A DNA stretch of 64,000 bases from Cordia subcordata (lineage: Eukaryota; Streptophyta; Magnoliopsida; Boraginales; Cordiaceae). The notes under the pieces were generated by a model. It ran no database searches. It was not told the DNA's origin and saw nothing but the letters and a program-made list of their open reading frames with translations. Below are positions 34,646 through 45,830 of this stretch, piece by piece; position 1 is the stretch's first letter; each line of letters starts with the position of its first letter. Position numbers and translations under genes: made by a program. The stretch covers positions 1,282,501 through 1,346,500 of the forward strand of contig JAPTOF010000009.1 of NCBI GenBank assembly GCA_028554755.1, read 5' to 3'.

Positions 34646-35107
34646 GATAGCTGTACACTATCGGTCAACCAGCTCTGGTGGGTGGTCGACCTGCTCTGCT
34701 GGATGCTCTCTAGTCGATCGACTAGAGGCTTGACTCAATCGGTAAATAATGATGCTCTCTGGTCCTACCAGTTGACCAAGTCGATCAACCGGCTCTGCTC
34801 CTAGGTCGACCGATTGAGTTCTTTTGCCTCCAACCTACTTTATTTAGGCCTTCAGTCTTTTCCCCATGACCCGTGCACCTTTTATATTCATCACCCATCA
34901 TCCTCCAATCTTGGCATTGATCCATGACTCATCTAAATCATTAAAAACAAGCAATTAGTATAGCATTTATCTGTTAAACTCAACTATGTACAATTGTCTA
35001 CACTTAAGCATATCTCTAGCATAAGTACAACACTAATGCAACTTTACAAGCACATCAAAAGTATAAACAATATACAATGCAAACATGCACAAAATTGAAG
35101 CACATCA

Positions 35108-35930
35108 ATAGGGAATCCACCATAGCACCCAGGTTTGTTAAATATTGCCTTGCAACTATTTGACTTATTTGAACGTCGGGAACTATTGCTAGATGGTATC
35201 ATTGATTAGTACAAGAATAGTCCTTGTATTACTGGTTTAAGTTTGAACCAATGGAGTCATACATATGGTTGAGAATTAATTAGAGGATTGGCCCTTTTGT
35301 AATTATCTCAATCATGTTAAATTGAGAATTAGACATGTTATTATTTAATTTTCAATTAAATAATATTATGGGTAATTAATATTATAGATATTCAATTGAG
35401 AATTAAATATTGTAATGTTTAATTACTTATTACAGGTCACAGAATTAATTTTGACTATGTCCAGGTAACACTAGATATGTGGATGAAAATTAATTCATGG
35501 GCTATTTCTTACAAATTATATATGGATACGATTTGGTCTTATTTGGATTTGAGAAGTCCAAAATTCTAAGTCCAAAGAGTTGGACTTATTAGTTGTAGGG
35601 ATGGGTTGTATAGAAAGTCCATATTTCTCTATATATAGAGAGAATTCACCTTTTTTTTGTACATTGGTTTTGTGGAAACCTAATTTTAGAAAAATTACTT
35701 TTTAGTACTCTCTCCACAAACCTTCCACCAAAATTAGTCTCTTCCAACAATTCTTGGTCGCATACAAAGAGGAGCAACTTGATAGTCTCGCAAGGAGAGA
35801 TTTTCAGTGTAGAATTACAAGATAATTCTCAAACTTTTCTTGAAATTTTAATTTATAGAGCTTGATCCTGCCAATGAAATCCAGAGAAGGTCTCGTTGAT
35901 TTCCTACAAAAGGAACATCTGAAAAAACCA
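35108..35930 (+). repeat. Co1: copia LTR fragment
   Basis: It aligns with the second half of the Co2 3' LTR (about 44325-45080): GTACAAGAATAGTCCTTGTA, the TTAATTGAGAATTAA blocks, a TATATATAG box near 35630, and an end region with AGAGCTTGATCCTG. It is clearly more diverged from Co2 than the two Co2 LTR copies are from each other, so it is a related but separate copia LTR. Its first half should lie far to the left, beyond Gy5. Confidence 0.75.
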
Positions 35931-36390
35931 TAAGTCTTTTCCCACTTCACCAAACACCCAAAACCACCATCTAAACCCAAAACCAAGCTAGGATTGAAGC
36001 ATTTAACAAGGATTTAAAGGGTTTGTACGAATTTGGAAGCAAGAATTAGGAGAGTTCTTCTTGTTCTCTTTCTATTTCTTGTAAATATGTGGCTAGATTA
36101 GGCTAGATCTTTGGGTGTTTATTGTTTTAAAATAGATTAGGGCTATGAATAAAGGATTTGTATGTATCTTTGGCTCTTAATACATATTTGTTTACACAAA
36201 TCTATGACATGATTCAATATGTCTATGTATTGAAAATCAAACATGTCTATGTGTTTGTTAAAATGCCTAAGTGAACATGTTTGTATTGTTTATGCTTCAA
36301 ATGCTTTTATCTACTTATATGGGTGATGTGATTGTGCTTAATTCATGGCTTTGCCTAGTAGGGTTGGCTTTAGCTTTAAACCCAGCTAAT
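35931..36390 (+). repeat. Orphan gypsy LTR fragment (Gy4 type)
   Basis: It matches the Gy4 LTR at about 16350-16820, for example CTTGTAAATATGTGGCTAGA and the TAGCTTTAAACCCAGC block. Both ends are internal to the LTR, so it is a piece left by recombination or deletion rather than a fresh insertion. It lies between two copia LTR pieces. Confidence 0.78.
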
Positions 36391-36721
36391 AGGTGCCTAA
36401 TTGGGTTGAAGGAAATGAGCCTGAGACTTGTGAAGGCCCAACTCCTTTTGCTCTATAAAAGGAAAGGTATTGTACGTATTTTTATCAGAGTTATCAATTT
36501 TCTACAGAGAAAAAAAATATTCCTTCTCCCTTAAAAACCCTAGCCTCCATCAATATTTCTTGGCTGCATACCAAGAGGAGGAAGATCAAGCTTCTACAAG
36601 GCTACTCATCAAGAACACGCGTCATTACTTCAGGTATTTTTCATGTTCTTCTTAAAAAAAATTTTTTTTCAAGAGCCTGATCCTAGAAGAATTTGTGAAA
36701 AAGTTTCGCATAATTCCTTCA
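36391..36721 (+). repeat. Co2 5' LTR remnant (last 331 bp)
   Basis: It closely matches 44756-45086 of the 3' LTR and ends CCTTCA just before the primer site. The first about 1.2 kb of the LTR is missing and replaced by gypsy LTR sequence. It keeps the TATA box. Confidence 0.88.
36454..36461 (+). promoter_or_regulatory. TATA box, Co2 5' LTR remnant
   Basis: TATAAAAG; the 3' LTR has TATAAAAT at 44818-44825. A likely start region lies some 25-30 bases downstream. Confidence 0.55.
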
Positions 36722-36723
36722 AT

Positions 36724-36735
36724 TGATATCAGAGT
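36724..36735 (+). other. Co2 primer-binding site (Met type)
   Basis: TGATATCAGAGT, two bases after the LTR end, is close to the initiator tRNA-Met complement typical of copia elements. Confidence 0.75.
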
Positions 36736-39590
36736 CAAAGGCTCTCTTGTGTTGATTTTATGATTTTATTGCATGATGAGATTTTAGAATAATTGAGAAT
36801 TAAAATTGTTGTTGCATTTAATATGAACTGAGGCTACCCATGCATTAGTCATGTCTACTCCATTGTTTTTCAAACATGAATTCATGGTTTTTGCACAAAT
36901 ACGATTTGAGGTCAAAAAAAAAAAAAAAATTGGAGTCAACTGGTTTTTAACCCATGACCGCCAGAAAATAGCCATGCTGTTCGCGCCACTAAGATATGGC
37001 TATATCTTTGTTCAAAAGATGTAGTTCTCAGATTTGTGTTTGTTTTTTAAAAAAAATTTAAAAATAAAAAATAAAATTTCTAGAGACCAGGGTCATCTCC
37101 CTCCTTTTGTTACCCAAAGCTTAGATTTGTTATCCAAAAAAAAAAAAAAGAAGAAGAGTTTTTCCTTTGAAGCATACGAATAGTCATCAATTGAGTAATT
37201 TGATTACTATTTGTATATAATATATATGTGTGTGTGTGTATTTGTGAGTGTGTGTGTGTTTCTAAAGGATTTTAGAAATTCTATCATGTGAAGTATTCAT
37301 AGCCTTAGCTTCGGTCAAAGGTTGACTAAGAAATTATATCTTTTGTTTTTGGTGTGATGTTTCTGCATATGTCAATTTGAAGAAGACAAAGATTTACTTT
37401 AAAAGAAAAGTAAGATTATCTTACCTTGTTCTCATCGCTAATGGTTTTTGGATTTAAGGTTATTGGTGTTAAATCTTGTTTGTTGCAAAGTGTTGCAATC
37501 TTTAATAAAATAAAAAAATAAAAAAATTAGTTTTATGTTTTGTTTGTTCTGCTTTGTTGCAGCCATGGGAGATGGTCTTAAGTTTGGCAAGTTTCTTAGT
37601 GGCACCTAGGGTTATTAAAAGAAAGATGATGATTTTATTTTAAACCTAAAACTATTTAAAAAAACACAATTTTGTAGTTAGCAAGTTTCAAACCTACATG
37701 GATGGCTTGGGTTTTGCTAGCTTTTACTAGCCCAGCTACTGGTAAGACCTATTCCATGAATGTGATTCATTTCCTTTGGTATCCTACATGCTCAATTTAA
37801 AAAAAAAAAAATTACACATTTTGGCTGTTGTCGAGTTTTGAATATGCATGTATAGCATGGATTTTGCTTACACTTACCAACCCAACTACTGGTAAGCCCT
37901 GGTTGAGAGTGTGTTTCGTTTTCTATTAGAAGTTCTTTGTTAGGCATTAAATAAAAGAAAATAGTGTCTTTTAAAATGTTGTTGAAAGGTTTTGAACCTA
38001 CAACATTCCAATTGCCATGTCACCCTATTAACCATCTCTACTACCGGACTTGATGGTTTTGAGGGTTTATTCTCTCATATAATTACTACAGCTGATATGA
38101 TAAATAATGCTGTTTAATTTAATTAATGTAAATGTTAATTAAATTACATATATTAAATATTTTATTAAATGCCTACAAATTATTTTATTTGACAAAATTG
38201 ATTTTTCATTTTCAATAAATATTTGATATTTATTTCAAAATCCATTATTTGTCAAAATATGTTTTTGACACCTAATTAATTTTTAAAATTGTTTTATTTA
38301 ATTGGGTATGCCCAAAATTTTTTGAAAATTTTGTTTGACCCTAATAGTCTTGAAATTAGTTTATTTAATTGGGCAAGTCTCTAATTTATCAAAATTGGGA
38401 TACTGACCCCAAATAATTTAAAAAGGAGTTTTAATTATTTGGTAAGGTCAATTTAATTTGATTAAATTGATCTATTTATTGTGCGATAAAATCATGAAAA
38501 TGTTTATGCTCTTTTATTTTGATGTATGACATATTATGAGGTGGTCATGGGCTTGCATATCATGTTTATTATTGCATTTTATTTATTAATTATTGTAATT
38601 AATTTATGGATTTTTTTTAAATTGGGCCTTCGAGTCCGCCCTTCTCTTAAAACTAGTTGTAAAATCCCTCTCCCAAGTTACGTATCCCCTACTTTAGAAG
38701 GAGTCCTTTATAATTATATTGTAATTAGTAATTTTAGCATGATGAAGATGAGGAACTGAAGCCCCAGAAGCTGAAGGCCTGGGGTTGTCTAGGTTTCCCA
38801 AAATTAAAATGTAATAATTTAGTTTTGCATGATAAAGTGGCCCATGATGGCTCTAGTGGGCCACACTAGGAAAGCCCATAACCACCTGCATGTGCTTATA
38901 TATCATATATGTTGTTTTGTATGCCAATCGATTAATTAAACTAGATAATTAAAGGTTTGGCTATTAAACAAGCACGCGCTTTTAATCAAATAAATCCCCT
39001 AAAATTTATTAAGTCCTTAAAATGACTTGGACATGGGTGCCTCCTACTAAAGTAAATGATAATGGGCCCAATATTCTAACAAACGTTGAAGGCCCTTAGG
39101 CCTGGCTTTTATTGGAATATTGGGACTATTATTTACTAAATGAAACCCTTGGAATCCCTTCGGATTGATGAGTAGGTGGGCCGACCTCAATTGGGTCTAC
39201 TCATTGGGGTCGGAGGAAAACCTTGGGAGTTCATGTTAATGGTTTGACCTAACTAAGCTTTTCAGTAGAGGTCCTTAGTCCTGCTGAAGAGATGCTTGGG
39301 GCAGAACAAAATACTAGGAGTTACTTGGGGAAGAAATTGGTTATGAACCTCCCAAGTGATGTCCATAGGTTGGCTGACCTCAGTTCGGCCTATGTATATT
39401 GTTTTAGATCTCGGTACCCACTAAAGAGGTATATTTTTTGGAAATCCCTTCGGGCTATAGGTAAGGGCTAACAGTCTGAACAAAATAGTGGGAGGATCCA
39501 TTAGATATTGGCCCATATCTTTTGAAAAAAATTAATAACTCATACTTACAATAGATTATTTATTCTCTTTATGTCGATTATTTGCAGATT
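36736..39590 (+). other. Co2 long leader, non-coding, with tRNA-like modules
   Basis: About 2.85 kb without a credible gene between primer site and gag. The region is AT-rich with A/T homopolymers and a TG run near 37228-37258. Four segments near 36935-36995, 37680-37750, 37843-37905 and 37986-38060 look like degenerate tRNA genes in reverse orientation. Near 39150 and 39440 two related blocks contain AATCCCTTCGG. Open frames here are short and unsupported. Confidence 0.6.
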
Positions 39591-40450
39591 TATTGGCTAA
39601 CACGTTGTCTTTAAGATCACTATTGGATAGTGAGAAGCTCACTAGGCCAAAGTTTGATAACTGGTATCGAAGGTTGCGCATTGTGCTTGAACATGAACGA
39701 ATCTTGTATGTTCTTACTGATCTAGCAATTGCAGAGCCTGCTGCTAATGCACCTGCAGTGGATCGTTGACGCTATAAAAAATGGCTTGATGATAGAGTCA
39801 CGGTTCGCTGCATTATGAGGGCTACGATGAATGACGAGTTTTGTTGCAAGTTGAAGGATTCACAGCTTGAGGCTATCATTCAAGCATTGAATGAGTCATT
39901 TGGCACATTGGATAATGCTGAAAGACATAGAACCTCATGTGCAACTTTTGGTGCCAAGATGAAGGAAGGTACATCAGTTACTGATCATATATTGTACATG
40001 ATAGAAAACATTGAGAAACTGGCTAAGCTAGGCTTTCCACTTCAGGAATGGCTTGGCAAGGATGCCATTCTTAATTCATTACCTCCATCTTTTCTCCTTT
40101 TCTTGAATCAATACAAGATGAACAAGCCTGTTGTTAACACGAGTTACTAGGATTGTTACAAACCTTTGAGAAAGATAACCTGCTCCTAAGAAAGCCTGTT
40201 AATGTAGTAGGAGGTGCCTCATCATTGAGATGCAAAGGTTTTAAGAAAGGAAAAAAGAAGAACAAAAATACATCCAAAGCTCTAGGTGAGGTTAAGAAGC
40301 CCACACAGCAGCAAAACCAAGCCCAGAAGCAAAAGATTGATAGGAGCCAAGCAAAGTGTTTCTTTTGCAAGTAGCTTGGATTGGAAGAGGAATTGCCCCC
40401 AGGGTCTGGTGTCCTTAGATCCAAAATAGGCCTAGAAGAAAGCAACAGGC
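39591..40450 (+). pseudogene. Co2 gag
   Basis: A copia gag relic starting around 39591 with KLTRPKFDNWYRRLRIVLEH, then an open stretch at 39815-40150 with TMNDEFCCKLKDSQLEAIIQ and FPLQEWLGKDAIL. There is a TGA near 39768 and a TAG near 40148. After a frameshift a Lys/Gln-rich basic segment leads to CFFCK near 40357-40374, where the zinc knuckle is cut by a stop. It encoded the capsid/nucleocapsid. Confidence 0.82.
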
Positions 40451-40915
40451 TGCTCAGCAAGGTACGTGTATGATTACTCCTTGCAACTTCAGTGTCATTG
40501 ACTCTACTACCTTTGTATCAGATACAGGCAGTCCTTATCATATTTGCAATTGATTGTAGGGGCTACAGGTCAGTAGGAAGTTCAAAGATGGAGAGCAATA
40601 CCTGAGTGTTAGCAATCGGAATCCTATTCCACTACTAGTGTTAGGGTGTTTATCTCTAGCTATCAATTTTATGAACTTAACTCTTTCTGATGTTTTCTTT
40701 TGTCTGAATTTTGTTTTGAACATTATTTCAATTGGGCTATTAGCTCAAGATGGATATTCTTTTTGAATTTTCAATAATGGTATTAACATTATTTTGAGTA
40801 ATGTTTGTGTTTGTAATAGACGATTGGAACATGGGATTTATATTTTGACACAACCTATGCATATCTTGTGTATTAACAACAAACATCCCAAAATAGGAAC
40901 TACTTCAAATATATA
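40451..40915 (+). pseudogene. Co2 protease region
   Basis: An aspartic protease relic with FVSDTGSPYHIC near 40513-40550, followed by the usual link toward integrase. Stops occur near 40551 and 40763. Confidence 0.75.
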
Positions 40916-41700
40916 TCTTTGGCACCATAGACTTGGTCATATTAATAAAGATAGGATTAACTAGTTGGTCAAGGAAAGGTTTCTTGACATTGGTGATCTT
41001 GAATCACTACTGACTTGTGAGTCTTGTCTACTTGGAAAAATGACCAAATCCCTTTTTACTGGAAAAGGTGATCGAGCTACAGAACTCTTGGGCATTATAC
41101 ATACTGATGTCTGTGGGCCCATGAGCACTAGTGCTAGAGGTGGGTATTCCTACTTTATTACATTTATTGATGACCTATCTAGATATGGGTATTTCTATTT
41201 GATGAGATATAAATCAGAGTCTTTTGAAATGTTTAAGAGATACAGGAGTGAGGTAGAAAAACAAACTGGAAAGAGTTTTAAGATCTTACGATCTGATCAT
41301 GGAGGATAATATCTTTCTTATGAGTTTTTGAGTTTTCTAGAAGAGAATGGGATTCTCTTAAAATGGACACCTCCAAGTATACCACAACATAATGGTGTAT
41401 ATGAAAGGAGAAACCGAACAATGTTAGACATGGTTCGACCCATGATGGGATGCACGGATCTACCCATATCCTTTTGGGGATATGCTCTTGAGACAGCCGC
41501 CCATGTGCTGAATAAAGTACCTAGCAAGTCAGTAGAAAAGACACCATATGAGATATGGCATGGTCGTAGACCAATACTCTCTTACCTCAAGGTTTAAAAG
41601 TGTTCAGCATATGTCAAACGTCATCAAACTGACAAGCGAGAACCAAAATCTGATAAATATAAATTTGTAGGATACCTTAGAGAGTCTAAGGGATACCACT
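40916..41700 (+). pseudogene. Co2 integrase
   Basis: The HHCC finger starts with WHHRLGHINKDRI near 40920 and closes with CESC near 41018. Catalytic Asp residues occur in IHTDVCGPM (41098) and in SDHGG (41290), where a TAA follows in the Glu-Tyr context. The Glu region precedes ERRNRTMLDM near 41403. The core is open in long blocks (40965-41309, 41328-41597), and a TAA at 41595 ends the next block. It encoded the DDE strand-transfer enzyme. Confidence 0.88.
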
Positions 41701-42890
41701 TCTATCATATTGAAGAACAAAAGGTGTTTGTTGCAACTAGAGTAATCTTTCTCAAGAAAGAGTTTCTTGAACAAGAGAGAACTAACTCTATTATTGAGCT
41801 TGGTGAAGTACAGACACCTTCAGTTGAACATACAGGACAGGATGAGGTTAAGGAACCAGATCCTAAAGCTATTATAGAGGCATCACTTAGGAGATCTAGT
41901 AGAGGACCTAGTCAACCAACTAAATATGGATTCCTGGTTTGGGACGGTGATCGCATCAAACTAGATAAGAATGATGAGGATCCAATCACCTATATAGATG
42001 CCATGCAAAGGCACGACTCCAAAGAATGGCTTAAAGCAATGGAATCTGAAATGGAATCCATGAAAATCAATAATGAGTGGACATTAGTTGATACACCTGA
42101 AAGGGTTAAACCTATTGGGTGTAAATGGATTTTCAAACGAAAGCAAGGAACATATGGGAAGGTAGAGACCAATAAAGCCTATTTGGTTGCTAAGGGATAT
42201 CGGTAACGTCATGGTATATTGACTATGACGAAACATTTTCCCTTGTAGCGATGCTCAAGTCAGTTTGCATTATGCTAGCTATAGCTGTGCACTTAGACTA
42301 TGAGATCTTGCAAATGGATGTCAAACCAGTTTTCCTTAATAGTGAGCTAGAAGAGGAAGTGTACATGAGACAACCTGAAGGGTTCATATCTACAGATAAG
42401 TCTAAAGTGTGTAAGCTTTAGAAGTCTATTAATGGACTCAAGCAAGATTCTCAAAGTTGGAACATACATTTTGACAAGGTTGCCAAAAGGTATGGCTTCG
42501 TTAAAAATGAAGGTTGCATTTATAAATGGGCTAACGGACATGTGATCACATTCTTAGTATTGTATGTGGATGACATTCTGCTAATACGAAATGATATCCC
42601 TGCATTATAGAATGTGAAGCGGTGGCTTTTATCCTAATTCTCTATGAAGGATCTAGAAGAGGCTTTCTCTATCCTTGGGATCAAGATCTACAGAGATAGA
42701 TCTAAAAGGCTGTTAGGATTGTCCTAATCCACGTACATAGACACCGTGCTGAAAAGGTTCAACATGGAAAATTCCAAGAAGGGCTATCTTCCAATAGGCC
42801 ATGGAATTTCTCTCTCCATGAAGGATTGTCCCTCAACTCCTACAGAAAAAGAGCGTATAAGTAGAGTCCTTATGCTTTAGTAATAGGATC
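41701..42890 (+). pseudogene. Co2 reverse transcriptase
   Basis: A linker (41724-41960) leads to the RT start KEWLKAMESEMESMKINNEW (42025-42085), GCKWIFKRK (42118), and after a frameshift near 42205 the palm with QMDVKPVFLN and the catalytic box YVDD at 42562-42573. Stops include 42418, 42608, 42636 and 42726. It is inactive. Confidence 0.87.
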
Positions 42891-43551
42891 TATCATGTAC
42901 ACTATGACATGTACGAGGCCTGATATGGCTTACTCCTTAGAAGTTCCAAGTAGATACCAATTTGATCCTAGTAAGAGACATTGGCAAGTGGTAAAGACCA
43001 TTCTTAAGTATTTAAGAAATACTAAGGACCTATGGCTCGTCTATGGGCGTTCTAACATGAAACTGGTAGGTTGTACTGATTTTAGTTTCCAGTCAAATAG
43101 GGATGACAGTAAAAGTGTGTCCATGTTTGTGTTTACTTTAAATGGCGAAGCCATTTGCTAGAAGAGTTCTAAGCAACAGAAGGTGGCTGATTCTGTCTGT
43201 AAGGCGGAATACATAGTAGCATCTAATGTGGCGAAAGAAGCAGTTTGGCTCAAGAAATTCATCACTGAGCTAGGGGTTATTCCTGACTTAGCTGGTCCAG
43301 TCACAATCTTTAGCGATAGTACTGGTGCCATTGCTCAAGCGAAGGAACCTCGATCCCACCAGAAAGCCAAACATGCGCTGAGACATTACCACATGATCTG
43401 AGAGATTATAGCTAGAGGCGATGTCATTCTGCAAAAGATTAACAGTAAAGAGAATTTTACTGACCCATTTACTAAGGCCCTCGAGATCAAGGAGTTCAAT
43501 TCACATTGAGAGAAGATGGGTATAGGATACAGATCCGACTGGCTTTAGTCG
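42891..43551 (+). pseudogene. Co2 RNase H
   Basis: Open from 42895 to 43161 and from 43183 to 43401. Motifs include CTRPDMAYSLEV, CTDFSFQSN, KAEYIVASNVAKEAVWL and SDSTGAIAQAKEP. A TAG at 43159 and a TGA at 43399 break it. The tail runs into the polypurine tract. Confidence 0.87.
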
Positions 43552-43562
43552 AAGTGGGAGAT
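43552..43562 (+). other. Co2 polypurine tract
   Basis: AAGTGGGAGAT lies immediately before the 3' LTR start TGTTAGAAATAG. Confidence 0.85.
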
Positions 43563-45086
43563 TGTTAGAAATAGTGTCCTAAAGTCAATCATCTGCTGTA
43601 TTTCTAGAATTGTTTACATACGAGTTATTTTAATAATATTTGGCCATTACATCATACCACACCATCTTCTCTTATTTTGATCATGAAGTAGTTCCTTAGA
43701 ACAACTATGTGGGATCATGTGAATGGACTTGGTTCTGATTGTTCTTAAAATCTGTTCGCAACTGAAAACTGGAATTGGTACTAGGACGTCAATTCTTTTG
43801 AGTAGAGGTTATTATTTGTCACATGGGTTGGGTGTCTTTATAACCAATGGGCGTTGGGACACCGATGTGACACACAGATAAGGTGTAAAGACATGCTTAC
43901 TGAACATGACTCACTTACAAGCATCCTATGGTACTTACCCTACTGTCAAAGGATTATTTGTGATACACATGGTTATAGTATTCCCTTCGACCTAAGACTA
44001 CCATAAAGGCTTACGAATTACTCCTTGTACTTTGGTTCTGGATTACTTGAATTTCCAATTTGGTGATGAAGGGTTACTGGGTACGAGCAAGTGTCGTGAA
44101 GCCAATGTGTAGGACAAGATGGGATTGACGTACTCCGGGTATTGGGAGAATGATGTTCCACCTAGTCCTAACTTATTAAGTCTTTGCCCAAAGCTCTCTA
44201 CGTGATGTGTCACGGAGATGTGTCGTGATGAGTCATGACAAGATTAGGACTTAATATGGAATAACTAATTAGGAGTTTGACAATTAACCATGCTCCTAGG
44301 GTTGTTTCAGAACATTGAGGGTCATAGGGGATCTTCTATAGTGTCCAGGTTCATTGATAGTTGCCTTGCAAATTTTTCAACTTATCCGGATGACAGGACC
44401 CATTGCTAGAGAGTGTCTCCGATTAGTACAAAGATTGTCCTTGTATTACCGGCTTAAGTTTGAACCTATCGAGTCACGCTAAAGGTCGAGAATTTTATTG
44501 ATGGATTGATCTATTATATTTAATTGAGAATTAAATATTCCATTATTTAATTGTGAATTAAATAAAAGAATTAATATTTAATATGTTATTTTATTTATTT
44601 GACAATTAAATATCTAATAATAATTATTTAAAAGGTCACAAATTTAATTTTAACTATTTTTTGCTAGCACAGAAAATTTGGTATGAATTAAATCTTGGGC
44701 TAAATGGGTTCAAAAATAAATAATGGTTTAATTCTTAATTGGGTTTAAAAAGGTTTAGGCCTAATTGGGTTGAAAGAAATGAGCCTAGGACTTGTGAAGG
44801 CCTAACTCTTTTTGCTTTATAAAATGAGAGGTATTGTACGTATTTTTATTAGGGTTATCAGTTTTCTATAGAGAAAAAAAAATATTCATTCTTTCTTATA
44901 AACCCTAGCCTCCATCAATATTTCTTGGCTGCGTGCGAAGAGGAGGAAGATCAAGCCTCCGCAACGCTACTTATCAAGAACACGCGTCATTACTTCAAGT
45001 ATTTTTCGTGTTCTTATTAAAAAAAATTTATTTTCAAGAGCCTGATCCTTGAAGAATTTGTGAAAAAGTTTCGCATAAGTCCTTCA
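43563..45086 (+). repeat. Co2 3' LTR (1524 bp)
   Basis: It starts TGTTAGAAATAGTGTCC and ends CCTTCA. AT-rich TTAATTGAGAATTAA-type blocks occupy 44510-44640, and the TATA box is at 44818. The 5 bases after it are GGGCT. The matching left copy is lost with the 5' LTR truncation. Confidence 0.9.
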
Positions 45087-45830
45087 GGGCTTGCGAGCAT
45101 GTTGAGATGTGGTGGTTGTGGATAAGAAAGCACTGGCCTTGAGAAGGACAAAGCGAAGGTGAATGATTCATGCAATTGAGAAGGTTACTAATGTTCCTTT
45201 GATTGTCAAGCCGAAGCATTGTGCTCTTGAGGAACTTCCTCATGGTGAACATCGTCGCGTCCTGACGGTGGTGGTTCTCTATGTGCTTGACTCCTCGTGT
45301 GTTCCATGCTACTCAAGTGGGTACGCAATCTTTTTTTCCCTATAGACGGTGCCAATCTGATCCTATAACAGACCAAATAAATTCCTAGGCCTTCTTTTTC
45401 GGTGTAAATCCTACAAAATGACGAGAGTTAGACACCGATGTGGTGCTAGCCATTGGCTCTTCGATGCCTAAGTAAGGTTGTTATAGAGAATATATCTTAT
45501 AAAGAATCTTTTGGTATATAAAGTGCTATCTTAGAATAGAACATCTCATACCTTATTTTCAGTGTTGGTGGGCTATTTCTAGAACCTCCTAGGACATGTG
45601 TCACTTGTAGGTGTAGGCACTATACTGAGTGCATGTAGGGGTCTCATCAGGGCACATGTGAAAATGTTGATCGAGACTTCCCTCATATACTAAGCGTATG
45701 TAGAGGTCTTATTAGGGCACATATGAAAATGCTAATCGAGACTTCCCTCATATGCTTGCTTGCATGCTAGTCGCTTTTTGGTCGGATCAGATTGGGTGGG
45801 GTAGAAGGGTGATACTTGATCCCTTTATCA
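45087..45830. other. Unassigned sequence, possibly host DNA
   Basis: It has no match to the LTRs or coding domains elsewhere in the window. A plus-strand frame at 45163-45345 (60 codons) has balanced codon content but no recognisable motif, and I do not call it a gene. A 65-bp imperfect tandem duplication lies at 45621-45750. It could be old host sequence between the two repeat blocks, or a repeat family not otherwise present here. Confidence 0.4.
45621..45750. repeat. 65-bp imperfect tandem duplication
   Basis: Units 45621-45685 and 45686-45750 share ATCGAGACTTCCCTCATAT and AGGGCACAT blocks, with scattered transitions. Confidence 0.85.

Larger units (their letters stand above)
32444..35107 (-). 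mobile_element. Gy5: 5' part (gag start, leader, primer site, 5' LTR)
   Basis: The right part of Gy5 beyond the Gy6 insertion: gag N-terminus (32444-32977), leader (32978-33255), primer site (33256-33273) and 5' LTR (33280-35107). The right end lies in a copia LTR (Co1). Confidence 0.87.
33280..35107 (-). repeat. Gy5 5' LTR
   Basis: On the minus strand it starts TGATGTGCTTC at 35107 and ends GACACATAA at 33280. It has a GTCGACC-type U3 block at 34660-34815 and a TATAAATA box at 34638-34645. It carries a 268-bp palindromic insert at 33893-34160 that no other LTR of the family has. Confidence 0.85.
36391..45086 (+). mobile_element. Co2: copia element with truncated 5' LTR
   Basis: Order on the plus strand: 5' LTR remnant (36391-36721), Met-type primer site (36724-36735), long leader, gag, protease, integrase, RT, RNase H, polypurine tract, full 3' LTR (43563-45086). 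Integrase precedes RT, which defines Ty1/copia. It is broken by stops and frameshifts. Confidence 0.9.

Noticed and set aside
37986..38060. Functional tRNA gene
   Set aside because: The A and B boxes fit, but I could not form a convincing acceptor stem and the segment is one of several degenerate repeats. It is reported as tRNA-like only.
40134..40460. 108-codon minus-strand ORF opposite Co2 gag
   Set aside because: It is a shadow of the Lys-rich nucleocapsid segment on the plus strand.
45163..45345. Possible host gene exon
   Set aside because: No recognisable domain, splice context or codon continuity could be established. It is kept only as unassigned sequence.
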